Assembly (NCBI RefSeq): GCF_900197685.1
Contig: NZ_FZMF01000007.1
Coordinates: 1 to 33,574 of the forward strand
From: Helicobacter baculiformis
Lineage (GTDB): Bacteria > Campylobacterota > Campylobacteria > Campylobacterales > Helicobacteraceae
Length of the DNA stretch: 33,574 nucleotides
Reading direction: 5' to 3'
Positions 1 through 8,069 of this stretch are shown here, piece by piece. The translations under genes were made by a program, and so were the position numbers. How positions within the stretch are numbered: position 1 is the first letter of the stretch; every line of letters begins with the position of its first letter. The notes below the pieces were generated by a model. The model was not told the origin of the DNA and did not search any database. It was given only the letters and a program-made list of their open reading frames with translations.

Positions 1-14
1 GCGCGGGGAGTGTG

Positions 15-818
15 TCAAGCCTCTTGCATGCTCTCTAAGATCTCCGCATAGGGCACATGCCCCGCACAAAAGTAACCAAAGCTCAACGCCGCTTGGGCGA
101 TGAGCATGGCTTTTCCATCTAAGGTGCGCACGCCCAAGTCTTGCGCCATTTGCAAAAAGGGGGTTTTCACGCTGTAGATGAGATCGTAGGCGATGTGGGT
201 TTGACGGAGTAGTTCATGAAGTAGTGCGCCCTCTAGGGGCAAACTCACCCCATCCATGCCTGCACTTGTGGCATTCACAACGAGATCGTATGGTTTGGGG
301 GCAAACTCTGCACTGATAAAACATGTTAAACCTTGCGCCTTAAACGGGTTTAATCTCTGCACACTACGATTGACCACACTTACATGCACGCCATGCGCGC
401 GTAAACTATGTGCGACCGCGCGCGCGCTCCCTCCTGCTCCTATCACTAGGGCATGGGTTATGGGCATCTCTAAAGCTTCAAGGGGGGCATAAAAGCCTTG
501 TACATCTGTATTATAGCCCACCACACGCCCTCCCTCAAGCACCCAAGTGTTGAGCGCTTTAAGCTCTTTGGCAACGCCTTGTTGCGCATCGCTCAAGCTG
601 TAGGCGATTTCTTTAAAAGGCGCGGTGATATTGGCCCCACTCAAACCCAATTTGACAAATTCTTCTTTCAGATGTGCGCCTTCTTGTAGCAAAATGGCGC
701 GATACTCCCCCTGAAAACCTAGCACATGGGCAAAATCTGCAAAAGCCTTATTGTGTAGGGCGGGCGATTTAGAATGGATGATAGGGTTACCAAAGACCCC
801 AAAGAGTTTTGTTTTCAT
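15..818 (-). CDS. aroE: Shikimate dehydrogenase (NADP+)
   Basis: Reduces 3-dehydroshikimate to shikimate with NADPH, in the cytosolic pathway to chorismate and the aromatic amino acids. The shikimate-binding SKSP (Ser16, Ser18) is near the N-terminus. NITAPFKE carries the catalytic lysine (Lys69) and YNTD the partner aspartate (Asp105). GAGGSARAV is the dinucleotide-binding loop, followed by an NRS motif and NATSAGM. At 267 residues it has normal length. An upstream in-frame ATG at 863 would add 15 residues lying inside the preceding gene. I prefer the ATG at 818, because it overlaps the TGA of that gene (ATGA) and places the first beta strand (KLFGVFGNP) at the N-terminus. It is the last gene of the minus-strand operon, and neighbouring genes do not share its pathway. 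Confidence 0.96.
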   Translation of the reverse strand: MKTKLFGVFGNPIIHSKSPALHNKAFADFAHVLGFQGEYRAILLQEGAHLKEEFVKLGLSGANITAPFKEIAYSLSDAQQGVAKELKALNTWVLEGGRVVGYNTDVQGFYAPLEALEMPITHALVIGAGGSARAVAHSLRAHGVHVSVVNRSVQRLNPFKAQGLTCFISAEFAPKPYDLVVNATSAGMDGVSLPLEGALLHELLRQTHIAYDLIYSVKTPFLQMAQDLGVRTLDGKAMLIAQAALSFGYFCAGHVPYAEILESMQEA

Positions 819-1384
819 GGTTCTTCGGGTAGTTCTTGGCTCAAGAAATCCAAGAAAACCCATCCTTTCTTAATGCGACCCCAACCATCTTTGATTTCAT
901 GCACATGCACTTTCTGTCGGTATGTAAGTTGTGCGGTTGTTTTAGAATGCGTGTTGGGCTGGGCATGCACATTGAGTACAGCAACTACAACATAGTAAAT
1001 TTTATTGAGCGTTTTAGAGGGTTTTGGGGTGGTTTGTTCGGGCTGTACGACAGATTTTTTAGGCGCATGGGTTGGTTGTTGAGCAATTTTGGGGGCTATG
1101 GGTTTGGGGGGAGCAGGCGGAGTCTTTGCAGGAGAGGGTAGAGTGGGCTTTTCTTGAGTAGGGTAGGGGACTTTATTAGCTGGTGGCTCTTTGGGAATCT
1201 CTAGATGCTGTCGCTCAAGAGGCTTTGGTTTTTCCACCTCTAAGGGGGGTGTGTGAGCCACTAAGGGGATGATGCGGGCATGTTCTGTGGGGCGCATTTT
1301 AAAAAACACCCCCACATACACCCCCAATGCCACAAGCACCCACAAGCACGCCAAGCCATAGAGTTTGAGCACCCTAAAACCCAT
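815..1384 (-). CDS. Membrane-anchored protein with C-terminal bacterial SH3 domain
   Basis: A 189-residue protein of unknown exact role. An N-terminal hydrophobic segment (about residues 9-27) anchors it in the inner membrane with no clear cleavage site. A long Pro/Lys/Thr-rich linker (about 45-125) could span the periplasm. The last 60 residues look like an SH3b domain: YYVVVAVLNVHAQPN matches the usual start (VxAxxLNVRxxPs) and the end has GWGRIKKGWVFLDFL. SH3b domains often bind peptidoglycan or peptides. It starts 8 bases after yejB with AGGAG upstream, and its TGA overlaps the aroE start. It occupies the HP1250 position of H. pylori. Membrane topology and domain are inferred; ligand unknown. 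Confidence 0.85.
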   Translation of the reverse strand: MGFRVLKLYGLACLWVLVALGVYVGVFFKMRPTEHARIIPLVAHTPPLEVEKPKPLERQHLEIPKEPPANKVPYPTQEKPTLPSPAKTPPAPPKPIAPKIAQQPTHAPKKSVVQPEQTTPKPSKTLNKIYYVVVAVLNVHAQPNTHSKTTAQLTYRQKVHVHEIKDGWGRIKKGWVFLDFLSQELPEEP

Positions 1385-1392
1385 TAAAGCTC

Positions 1393-2457
1393 CTATCTCT
1401 TTTCAAAATCAATTCTAGGATCAACAAGACTATAAGTCAGATCGCTCACCAAATTCACCACCAAGCCCAATAGTGTAAAGATATACAAAGAGGCAAAGAC
1501 CACCGGGTAATCCCGATTGACAATGCTCTCAAAGCCTAGCAAGCCTAGCCCATCTAGACTAAAGATGATCTCAATGAGCAAGCTCCCGCTAAAGAACACG
1601 CCCAAAAACGCGCTAGGGAAGCCTGCGATCACTAAGAGCATCGCGTTTCTAAAGACATGCCCATAGAAAATACGCCCCTCAGAACACCCCTTTGCGCGCG
1701 CGCACAGAATGTAGAGCTTGCCCATTTCATCTAAAAAGGAGTTTTTCACCAAGAGCGTCAAGGTGGCAAACCCCCCAATGCTCATGCACAACACCGGCAA
1801 AGCGATATGCCATAAATAATCTTTGATCTTGCCAAAGACGCTTAGGCTTGCAAAATCCTCGCTCACCAGCCCCTTTAAGGGGAAGATCTGCCAATAAGTC
1901 CCTGAAGCAAAGAGCACGATGAGGATAATGGCAAATAAGAAGGAGGGGATGGCGTTTGCCACAATCACGGCGACACTGCTGGCGACATCAAAATGCGAAT
2001 TATTATGGCGGGCTTTGTAAATGCCTAGGGGGATGGAGATGAGGTAGATGAGCAAGGTACTAAAGAAGCCTAGCGAAATGGAGACGGGGAGTTTTTCTTT
2101 GATGAGATCGATCACGCCAATTTGGCGGTAAAAACTCTGCCCAAAGTCAAAGACCAAGTATTTTTTGAGCATCTCCACATAGCGCGTCCAAAGGGGTTTG
2201 TCAAAGCCATAGAGCTTAGTCAGCTCAGCATAGAGGGCAGTATCCATGCCCTGCCCCCCCTTGTAACGGCTTTCGCTCAATTGTCTATCCTTGAGCGAGG
2301 TGCTGTTGGTTTCTTGATTGTTGATCCCACTGAGCCTAGCCATCATCTGCTCCACAGGTCCGCCCGGAGCGCTTTGGATGATGAAAAAATTGATGGTGAT
2401 GATGCCTAACAAGGTGGGGATGATGAGCCAAAGGCGTTTGAGGATGTAGCGCGCCAT
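1393..2457 (-). CDS. yejB: Oligopeptide-type ABC transporter permease, YejB family
   Basis: Inner-membrane permease of a peptide/opine/nickel-class ABC importer. The N-terminus ([18 protein letters not shown]) is typical of YejB/DppB/OppB proteins, followed by an APGGP motif. A YejB-like insertion of about 70 residues precedes the core, which has five further hydrophobic segments. The EAA-type cytoplasmic loop is near the C-terminus ([20 protein letters not shown]). Length 354 is usual. Its ATG directly abuts the stop of the binding-protein gene. No second permease (yejE) or ATPase (yejF) lies in this window, so the partners must be encoded elsewhere; I recall that H. pylori also splits its opp genes (HP1251/HP1252 and HP0250/HP0251). 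A C7 run at 2254-2260 is in frame here. Confidence 0.93.
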   Translation of the reverse strand: MARYILKRLWLIIPTLLGIITINFFIIQSAPGGPVEQMMARLSGINNQETNSTSLKDRQLSESRYKGGQGMDTALYAELTKLYGFDKPLWTRYVEMLKKYLVFDFGQSFYRQIGVIDLIKEKLPVSISLGFFSTLLIYLISIPLGIYKARHNNSHFDVASSVAVIVANAIPSFLFAIILIVLFASGTYWQIFPLKGLVSEDFASLSVFGKIKDYLWHIALPVLCMSIGGFATLTLLVKNSFLDEMGKLYILCARAKGCSEGRIFYGHVFRNAMLLVIAGFPSAFLGVFFSGSLLIEIIFSLDGLGLLGFESIVNRDYPVVFASLYIFTLLGLVVNLVSDLTYSLVDPRIDFEKR

Positions 2458-4254
2458 TTAACGCTCCTTTTGCAGAGTTTTATCCCACCACAGCGTGGGC
2501 GAAAAACCATAGGGGGGTGAGATTTTGGGCATGCCCACCTTATCCCAAAAGGCGATGCGAAAGCTCGAGCCATAGAATTGGGGCACGACATAAAACCCCC
2601 ATAAGAGCACGCGATCGAGCGCGCGCACATAGGCGATTTGACTCTCCCGATTGGGCGCGCTAATCACCCCCTTGATGAGCTGATCGATCACCGGGTTAGA
2701 AATCCCAGAATAATTGCGACTCCCTGCTTGGTTGGCGCTCTTACTGCCCCAAAAATAGCGTTGTTCATTGCCCGGGAACAAAGATTCTCCAATCACCCCT
2801 GCAATCATGTCGTAGTCAAACTTTTTAACCCGGTTGGCGTATTGACTCAAATCCACCCTTTGCACACGCATTTCAATCCCCAAGATCTTGAGATCGCGCG
2901 CGTACGCTAGGGCGAGGCGTTCAAACCCCGGGCTATTGAGCAAAATGGTGAAGGTGAAGGGTTGTTTGGTTTTGGCGTTGATGAGGCGGTTATGAGAGAC
3001 CACATAGCCCGCTTCTTTTAAGAGTTTTTGGGCGTATTTGAGATTTTCGCGCAGATTCTGCCCGAGTTTGGGCGCGCCATCTGTGCGGGGCACGATATAG
3101 GGACTGGTGAAAATTCTAGGGTTATAAGCCTCTAACTGAGTTTTGTAACGATCTAAAATTTGAAGTTCCATGCCCTGGGGCAGCCCACTGGAGGCAAAGA
3201 CAGAGTTGCTAAAATAGCTAGGCGAGCGGGTGTATTGGGAGAAGAAGAGATTGCGATTAGCCCATTCAAAATCAAAGGCGTAAAAGAGCGCTTCGCGCAC
3301 CCGCAAGTCTTTAAAAAGGGGTCTACGGGTGTTGATAAAAAAGCCCTGCATGCCTGCGGGCAGCTCGTGTTTCAAGAGTACCTTGTGGATCTTGCCCTGT
3401 TCAATGCCCTTACCCACATAACCCCGCGCCCACACCTTCGCCGTGCTTTCATAGCGCCAATCATAAGCCCCGCTTAAAAACGCCTGCAAGGCTACCGAGT
3501 CGTCTTTATAGTATTCATAGACGAGGCGATCAAAATTGTACTGCCCCTTGATGGGGGGCAGGTCGCGCGCCCAATAGTTCTTGTTGCGCACATAGGTGAT
3601 GCGCTTGCCCACATCAAAGGATTCAACCATGTAAGGACCGCTAGACACCGGGACCAGCAAGGAGGTTTTCTCAAAGTCATGTTTTTCAAAGAAATGTTTG
3701 GGGATCACCTGTAATTGCCCCAAAATCAAGGGCAGTTCGGTGTTGGTGTTGGTTTTAAAGGTGAATTTGATGTGGTACTTGTCTAGGACAATGGCTTGCT
3801 TCACATCTTCATAATACTGCCTAAATACCGGGTTGCTCTTGGTGATGGTGTCAAAGCTGTATTGGACATCTTGGGCGGTGATAGACACGCCATCGCTAAA
3901 TTTAGCCCGGGGATCAATGCCAAAGATCACATAGCTACGATCGGGAGCGACTTCAATGTCATTGGCGATCAGAGCGTATTCGCTAAAGGGTTCGTCCAAA
4001 CTTTGGGTGAGCAAGGTGTCATAGACCAACTCCAAGCCACTCGCCTTATTGCCCTTGAGGGTGAAGGGATTGAGAGTGTCAAAAGTGCCAATGGCATGGC
4101 TTCTTAGCACCCCGCCCTTAGGGGCATCAGGGTTGGCATAATCAAAATGGGTGAAGTGCTGGGCGTATTTTACATGCCCCCCCAAAGAGATATAGGGCGC
4201 GCCCCATAGAGGCAAGCACACAAGCAAGATCCCTAAAATGCCGCGCGTGTTCAT
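2458..4254 (-). CDS. yejA: Periplasmic peptide-binding protein of ABC transporter, YejA family
   Basis: SBP family 5 (peptide/nickel class) solute-binding protein, 598 residues. The signal peptide (MNTRGILGILLVCLPLWGA) is followed by the YejA hallmark 'GGHVKYAQHFTHFDYANPDAPKGG' region (residues 25-48), 'DTLNPFTLKG' and the family signature around 'SDGVSITAQDVQYSF'. In other bacteria YejA captures peptides, and the Yej system takes up microcin C and helps resist host peptides. It feeds the adjacent permease. The start ATG (4254) overlaps the trpS TGA, so translation is probably coupled. The leader has a cysteine (Cys13) but no convincing lipobox, so a soluble periplasmic protein is more likely than a lipoprotein. 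A C7 run at 4177-4183 does not disturb the frame. Confidence 0.93.
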   Translation of the reverse strand: MNTRGILGILLVCLPLWGAPYISLGGHVKYAQHFTHFDYANPDAPKGGVLRSHAIGTFDTLNPFTLKGNKASGLELVYDTLLTQSLDEPFSEYALIANDIEVAPDRSYVIFGIDPRAKFSDGVSITAQDVQYSFDTITKSNPVFRQYYEDVKQAIVLDKYHIKFTFKTNTNTELPLILGQLQVIPKHFFEKHDFEKTSLLVPVSSGPYMVESFDVGKRITYVRNKNYWARDLPPIKGQYNFDRLVYEYYKDDSVALQAFLSGAYDWRYESTAKVWARGYVGKGIEQGKIHKVLLKHELPAGMQGFFINTRRPLFKDLRVREALFYAFDFEWANRNLFFSQYTRSPSYFSNSVFASSGLPQGMELQILDRYKTQLEAYNPRIFTSPYIVPRTDGAPKLGQNLRENLKYAQKLLKEAGYVVSHNRLINAKTKQPFTFTILLNSPGFERLALAYARDLKILGIEMRVQRVDLSQYANRVKKFDYDMIAGVIGESLFPGNEQRYFWGSKSANQAGSRNYSGISNPVIDQLIKGVISAPNRESQIAYVRALDRVLLWGFYVVPQFYGSSFRIAFWDKVGMPKISPPYGFSPTLWWDKTLQKER

Positions 4255-5231
4255 AGCAAGCCCATTAAGGTTTTGGCGTGTTGGTAGGTTTGCGCGGCGA
4301 TGGGCTGGACCGCCTCTAAGCCCTCTTGCAAGATGGATGCAACATACCCTCTTTGTGCTTGCAAGCGCGTATACGCCTCTCTAATTGGCTTAAAAGTCTC
4401 TGCCACAACTTCTGTCAACGCCTTTTTAAAATCCCCATAGCCCTTCCCTTCAAACTGGGCTTCTACCTGTGCGCTCTCTTGTTGACTCAACAGGGCATAG
4501 ATATTTAAAAGATTGTAAACCCCGGGGCGGGTGGGATCAAAGCACAGAGTGCCTATTGAATCTGTGGTCGCCTTTTTGATTTTCTTGGCAATCAAGTCCG
4601 GCTCATCCAAGAGAAAGAGCGCGTGCAAAGCCCCCGGGTGCGACTTGCTCATCTTGACTGAGGGGTCGTCTAAGCCCATCACCCGCGCGCCCACATCTCC
4701 AATCAAGGGCTTGGGCACTTTAAAGCACTCCCCAAAATCCCGATTGAATTTGAGCGCGATATGGCGCGTGAGTTCTAGATGTTGTTTTTGATCTGCCCCC
4801 ACCGGTACGCAATCTGTTTGGTACAATAAAATATCTGCTGCCATGAGCACGGGATAGGTGAAAAGTCCGGCTAGGGGGCTTTTCTCTTTAGTGCTCTTGT
4901 CCTTAAATTGGGTCATGCGCGCCAAATCTCCCATAGACACGCCACAACTGAGCAACCAGCACAGCGCCCCGTGCTCATTGACCTGACTTTGCATGAAGAG
5001 TTTGGATCGCTTAGGGTCAATCCCGCATGCTAGCAATAGGGTTGCCATTTGCAAGCTTTGTTCTTGCAAGGCACTAGGGTTTTGGGGGGTGGTGAGCGCA
5101 TGCGCATTCACCACGCAAAAAATGCCTTCATAGCGATCCTGCCAATCTACCCATTGCTTAATCGCCCCTAGATAATTGCCCAAATGCATCCCCCCTGTGG
5201 GTTGAATCCCTGAAAACACGCGCTCTTTCAT
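4251..5231 (-). CDS. trpS: Tryptophanyl-tRNA synthetase
   Basis: Class I aminoacyl-tRNA synthetase charging tRNA-Trp. The HIGH-like motif is GGMHLGN (13-19), the tryptophan-adenylate pocket region includes ADILLYQTDCVPVGADQKQH (about 122-141), and KMSKS is at 193-197. Length 326 fits the short bacterial type. ATG at 5231 overlaps the TGA of the methyltransferase gene (ATGA), and its own TGA overlaps the yejA ATG. It therefore sits in the middle of the minus-strand operon with no room for an internal promoter. Confidence 0.97.
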   Translation of the reverse strand: MKERVFSGIQPTGGMHLGNYLGAIKQWVDWQDRYEGIFCVVNAHALTTPQNPSALQEQSLQMATLLLACGIDPKRSKLFMQSQVNEHGALCWLLSCGVSMGDLARMTQFKDKSTKEKSPLAGLFTYPVLMAADILLYQTDCVPVGADQKQHLELTRHIALKFNRDFGECFKVPKPLIGDVGARVMGLDDPSVKMSKSHPGALHALFLLDEPDLIAKKIKKATTDSIGTLCFDPTRPGVYNLLNIYALLSQQESAQVEAQFEGKGYGDFKKALTEVVAETFKPIREAYTRLQAQRGYVASILQEGLEAVQPIAAQTYQHAKTLMGLL

Positions 5232-5950
5232 GCCAGTCCTTTCTGCAAATGTCCTACCAAAAACACCACCTCATAACTCAAAGATTCATAGGGGGCTTGA
5301 AAGCGCAAGGCTTTAGCCCGTTTAAAATCCAGCCCCCCGCCCAACAAGCCCGCGTATTTGAGCTGGGCTAAAAAGGGCGCGCGCCCATCAAAACTCTGTT
5401 GAAAGCGCTCCACCCATAGACGCTTTTCAAAGCCTTCAAAACGCGCCTTTAGGATGTCTAAGACTTCTTCACAGCCCCTTAGAGGCGAGTTTGTGCCTAA
5501 AAAGGCGTGCACCTCCTGCAAGCTCGCGCGCGTGTGGATGGCTAGGGCGATGTGGGTACAAGCGCGCGCCAACTTGGCACAAAGCGCGTCTAAATCTCGC
5601 GCCCATTGCAATGCTGAGGCGCTCACAAGCAAACTACAGGGCAGAGTCTCCCAAGTTTCAAAATCTTGACAAATCAGGCGCACGCGATCCACCCTAGCGC
5701 ATGCGCGCGGGTGTTCTTGCAACATCTCTAAGGCGCGATCCACCCCGATAAACTCGCCCACATGGATCTCAAAAAAGGGGAGGGCGTTGAGCACACTCCC
5801 CTGCCCACAACCCAAATCCACCATGCGCGCACAGCACTGGGGCGCGCACTCCTGCAAGAGGCGCGCGGCGATGCGTTGTTGCACCCCTGCATGGCGTGCA
5901 TAGCTCTTTGCCCTTTTGCCAAAAGAATAAGGTTCGATCTCTCTTTGCAC
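5228..5950 (-). CDS. bioC: SAM-dependent methyltransferase, BioC-like
   Basis: Class I methyltransferase of 240 residues. MVDLGCGQGSVL (about 43-54) is the SAM-binding motif I. The N-terminus 'FGKRAKSYARHAGVQQ' and 'SASALQWARDLDAL' resemble BioC, which methylates malonyl-ACP to start pimelate synthesis for biotin. This position in H. pylori carries a gene annotated bioC. No other biotin gene is in the window, so the substrate is inferred from similarity only. The start is GTG at 5950; no other in-frame start precedes motif I and no Shine-Dalgarno is visible. A possible -10 box (TAAAAT, minus strand, 5962-5957) would put the transcript start close to the GTG, so the mRNA could be leaderless. 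It is the first gene of the operon running down to aroE. Confidence 0.8.
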   Translation of the reverse strand: MQREIEPYSFGKRAKSYARHAGVQQRIAARLLQECAPQCCARMVDLGCGQGSVLNALPFFEIHVGEFIGVDRALEMLQEHPRACARVDRVRLICQDFETWETLPCSLLVSASALQWARDLDALCAKLARACTHIALAIHTRASLQEVHAFLGTNSPLRGCEEVLDILKARFEGFEKRLWVERFQQSFDGRAPFLAQLKYAGLLGGGLDFKRAKALRFQAPYESLSYEVVFLVGHLQKGLA

Positions 5951-5971
5951 AGACGCATTTTAGTAAAAATT

Positions 5972-5980
5972 TGCTAAGAT
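5972..5980 (+). promoter_or_regulatory. Extended -10 promoter for secG-frr-pyrE
   Basis: TGC followed by TAAGAT gives an extended -10 (TGnTAnnnT) of the kind used by the Helicobacter vegetative sigma factor. The expected start is near 5987. The ribosome site GGAG (5997-6000) and the secG ATG (6006) follow at normal distances. It lies in the 55-base gap between the divergent bioC-like and secG genes. Confidence 0.55.
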
Positions 5981-6005
5981 TGGCGTTTATGTTGATGGAG
6001 AATGT

Positions 6006-6425
6006 ATGAGTAGCGTGTTGTTGGTGTTACAGATTGTCCTAGCTGTGGTGATTGTGATTGTGGTACTCTTGCAAAAGAGCTCAAGCATCGGGCTAGGGGC
6101 TTATAGTGGAAGCAATGAATCCCTCTTTGGGGCTAAGGGGCCGGCGAGCTTTTTAGCCAAGCTCACGATGGTTTTGGGCTTTTTATTTCTGAGCAACACC
6201 ATCGCGTTGGGCTATCTTTACAATAAAGAATACAATATCAGCGTGTTGGACAGCACACCTAAAAACTCTCTAGTGCCCCTTGTGCCTCCTAGCGCACCCA
6301 GTGCACCCAGCACGCCTAGCACGCCCCCTAACCCGTTGAGCACCCCTCCGGCCAACCCTTTAAGCAACCCCTTACTCCAGAACGCGCCCACGCAAAACCC
6401 CCTCATCCCTAAAACCAACCCCTAA
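6006..6425 (+). CDS. secG: Preprotein translocase subunit SecG
   Basis: Small accessory subunit of the SecYEG channel. Two transmembrane segments (about 4-22 and 53-71) flank the conserved cytoplasmic loop '[22 protein letters not shown]', the family signature. At 139 residues it is longer than E. coli SecG (110) because of a Pro/Asn/Ser-rich tail from about residue 88 (repeats such as [15 protein letters not shown]). The tail is low complexity and of unknown use. GGAG lies 5 bases before the ATG. It opens a cluster with frr and pyrE. Confidence 0.93.
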   Translation: MSSVLLVLQIVLAVVIVIVVLLQKSSSIGLGAYSGSNESLFGAKGPASFLAKLTMVLGFLFLSNTIALGYLYNKEYNISVLDSTPKNSLVPLVPPSAPSAPSTPSTPPNPLSTPPANPLSNPLLQNAPTQNPLIPKTNP

Positions 6426-6433
6426 GGATCAGC

Positions 6434-6991
6434 ATGTTAGATGGCATTTACAAACAAACCAGCGCGCAAATGCATAAGAGCTTGCAAGCGCTTTTAAAGG
6501 ACTTCACCACCCTGCGTAGCGGCAAGGTGTCTATCAACTTAGTAGAAAATGTGCGCGTGGATTACTATGGCACACCCACCCCGCTCAACCAAGTTGGCTC
6601 CGTGATCGCCAGCGATGCGAGCACTTTGAGCATCACCCCTTGGGAGAAGAACCTTTTAAAAGACATTGAACGGGCGTTGCAAGAAGCCAATTTAGGCGTG
6701 AATCCCAATAATGATGGCGAGAGTGTGAAACTCTTCTTCCCCCCCATGACCTCTGAACAACGCAAGGAGATCGCCAAAGACGCTAAGGGCATGGGCGAAA
6801 AGGCGAAAGTGGCGGTACGCAATATCCGTCAAGATGCTAACAACCAGATCAAAAAGCTAGAAAAAGACAAAGAAATCAGCGAAGATCAGAGTAAAAAGGC
6901 GCTCGCTGAGGTGCAAAAGATCACCGACACAGCCATTAAAAAGATTGAAGACGCGCTCAAAGCCAAAGAAGAGGAGATTTTAAAACTCTAA
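6434..6991 (+). CDS. frr: Ribosome recycling factor
   Basis: Works with EF-G to split post-termination ribosomes. The 185-residue length is exactly typical. The conserved C-terminal block '[18 protein letters not shown]' (about 127-144) and the N-terminal '[25 protein letters not shown]' are clear. The charged alpha-helical segment 95-185 fits the three-helix bundle. AAGGA precedes the ATG. Its TAA shares one base with the pyrE ATG (TAATG), pointing to coupled translation. Confidence 0.98.
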   Translation: MLDGIYKQTSAQMHKSLQALLKDFTTLRSGKVSINLVENVRVDYYGTPTPLNQVGSVIASDASTLSITPWEKNLLKDIERALQEANLGVNPNNDGESVKLFFPPMTSEQRKEIAKDAKGMGEKAKVAVRNIRQDANNQIKKLEKDKEISEDQSKKALAEVQKITDTAIKKIEDALKAKEEEILKL

Positions 6992-7608
6992 TGGATATTT
7001 TGCGCATATACCAAGATTGTGGCGCGCTCTTAGAGGGGCATTTTCTACTCAGCAGCGGGAATCACTCCAATTTTTACTTACAATCGGCTAAAGTCTTAGA
7101 AGAGCCTAAATTAGCCGCACAACTCGCCCAAGCCCTAGCCCAAGAGATCATGGGTGCGGGTGTGCGCGTTGATGGCGTGTGTTCTCCGGCTTTGGGGGGG
7201 ATTTTAGCCGGTTATGAGCTCGCGCGCGCGCTCAACACGCGTTTTATTTTCACCGAGCGCGTGAATGGGGTGATGACCCTTAGGCGCGGGTTTGAAGTCA
7301 GCCCCCAAGAAAAAATCCTCATCTGTGAGGACATCATCACCACCGGAGGTTCAGCCCTAGAAGCGGCTCATTGTGTGCAGGCGTTGGGCGCTCAGGTGAT
7401 CGCCTTTGCCAGCTTGGCAAATCGGGGTTTTTGTGCGCGCGCCAACGCCCCCGCCCCCACCAACACAGGGCATGCCTGCAAATTGCCCACGGATGTGCCC
7501 TTCTTTTCTTTAGCAGATTTTAATTTTGCCATGTACAAACCCACGCATTGCCCTTTATGCGCCACCAGCGCGCCAGTCAAGCCGGGTAGCCGTGGGAATG
7601 AAAAATAA
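6991..7608 (+). CDS. pyrE: Orotate phosphoribosyltransferase
   Basis: Joins orotate to PRPP to make OMP in pyrimidine synthesis. The PRPP-binding signature [12 protein letters not shown] is at 110-121. '[15 protein letters not shown]' (21-35) is the conserved N-terminal block and '[18 protein letters not shown]' (64-81) follows. The C-terminal part has a paired-cysteine stretch (HCPLCA) not needed for the fold. At 205 residues it is normal for the Helicobacter/Campylobacter type. It overlaps frr by one base and the following gene by 11 bases. Confidence 0.97.
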   Translation: MDILRIYQDCGALLEGHFLLSSGNHSNFYLQSAKVLEEPKLAAQLAQALAQEIMGAGVRVDGVCSPALGGILAGYELARALNTRFIFTERVNGVMTLRRGFEVSPQEKILICEDIITTGGSALEAAHCVQALGAQVIAFASLANRGFCARANAPAPTNTGHACKLPTDVPFFSLADFNFAMYKPTHCPLCATSAPVKPGSRGNEK

Positions 7609-8020
7609 CGCCCTAGAAACTCTCTCTGCTTTGCATGTGCGCGCGCGCTTAAAAGCCCTGTTGGTGGATATTTTCATGCTCTATACCCCCTTGCTTTACT
7701 TTAGCGCCTATGTGATCTTGGGCTCAGCGCAGAGTTTTAGAACCCATCAGGGCGTGATCTTTGCCTGTGTGGGGGTTTATGGATTGATCAGCGCGCTCTT
7801 TGTGGCTGTAAGTGGGCAAACCCCCGGGTGGCGCTATGTGGGCTTAAAGCTTGTGGATTCTAAGAGTGGGGGCAGAGTGGGCTTTTGGCGGGCGTGGGGG
7901 CGTTTTGGGCTGTGGCTGGTGGTGGCTAGCACGCTTGTAGGGCTCTTCACACCCTTTTTCACGCGCCATAAACGCCTCTTGCACGATGTACTTTGTAGGA
8001 CGGCGCTCACACAGGTTTAA
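7598..8020 (+). CDS. RDD-family membrane protein
   Basis: A 140-residue protein with three hydrophobic segments (about 23-41, 52-68 and 102-120) and the RDD pattern: [15 protein letters not shown] near the start, '[15 protein letters not shown]' in the loop and '[12 protein letters not shown]' at the end. RDD proteins are inner-membrane proteins, some acting as Na+/H+ antiporters; no role is known for this one. I chose ATG 7598, with a GTGGGA stretch upstream. An earlier ATG at 7526 would add 24 residues fully inside pyrE and not hydrophobic. It matches HP1258 by position. Confidence 0.85.
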   Translation: MKNNALETLSALHVRARLKALLVDIFMLYTPLLYFSAYVILGSAQSFRTHQGVIFACVGVYGLISALFVAVSGQTPGWRYVGLKLVDSKSGGRVGFWRAWGRFGLWLVVASTLVGLFTPFFTRHKRLLHDVLCRTALTQV

Positions 8021-8024
8021 GGCA

Positions 8025-8041
8025 TGGTATCATCTTTGCTT
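8025..8041 (+). promoter_or_regulatory. Candidate sigma-54 promoter of the fliK-flgD-flgE2 operon
   Basis: TGG at 8025-8027 and TTTGCTT at 8035-8041 give the invariant GG-N10-GC spacing of RpoN promoters, with a good -12 half (TTGCT) and a weaker -24 half (TGGTAT for TGGCAC). Hook genes in Helicobacter are known RpoN targets. The same bases also read as an extended -10 (TGG TATCAT, 8025-8033), so a vegetative promoter is the alternative. Confidence 0.5.
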
Positions 8042-8062
8042 GTTGCTTTGAAAAAAGCAAAG
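8034..8062 (+). other. Two mutually exclusive hairpins in front of fliK
   Basis: CTTTGCTT (8034-8041) pairs perfectly with AAGCAAAG (8055-8062). TTGCTTT (8043-8049) pairs perfectly with AAAGCAA (8054-8060) around a GAAA tetraloop. Both share the right arm, which runs into the fliK ribosome site AAAGGA (8059-8064). There is no T tract, so it is not an intrinsic terminator. Whether it is transcribed depends on which start site is used. Confidence 0.45.
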
Positions 8063-8069
8063 GATCGGT

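Noticed and set aside
256-1141. Plus-strand ORFs opposite aroE and the SH3 gene
   Set aside because: Low-complexity shadows of well-identified minus-strand genes, without ribosome sites or recognisable domains.
7526-7597. Longer start for the RDD protein
   Set aside because: The extra 24 residues are polar, lie wholly within pyrE and lack a ribosome site.
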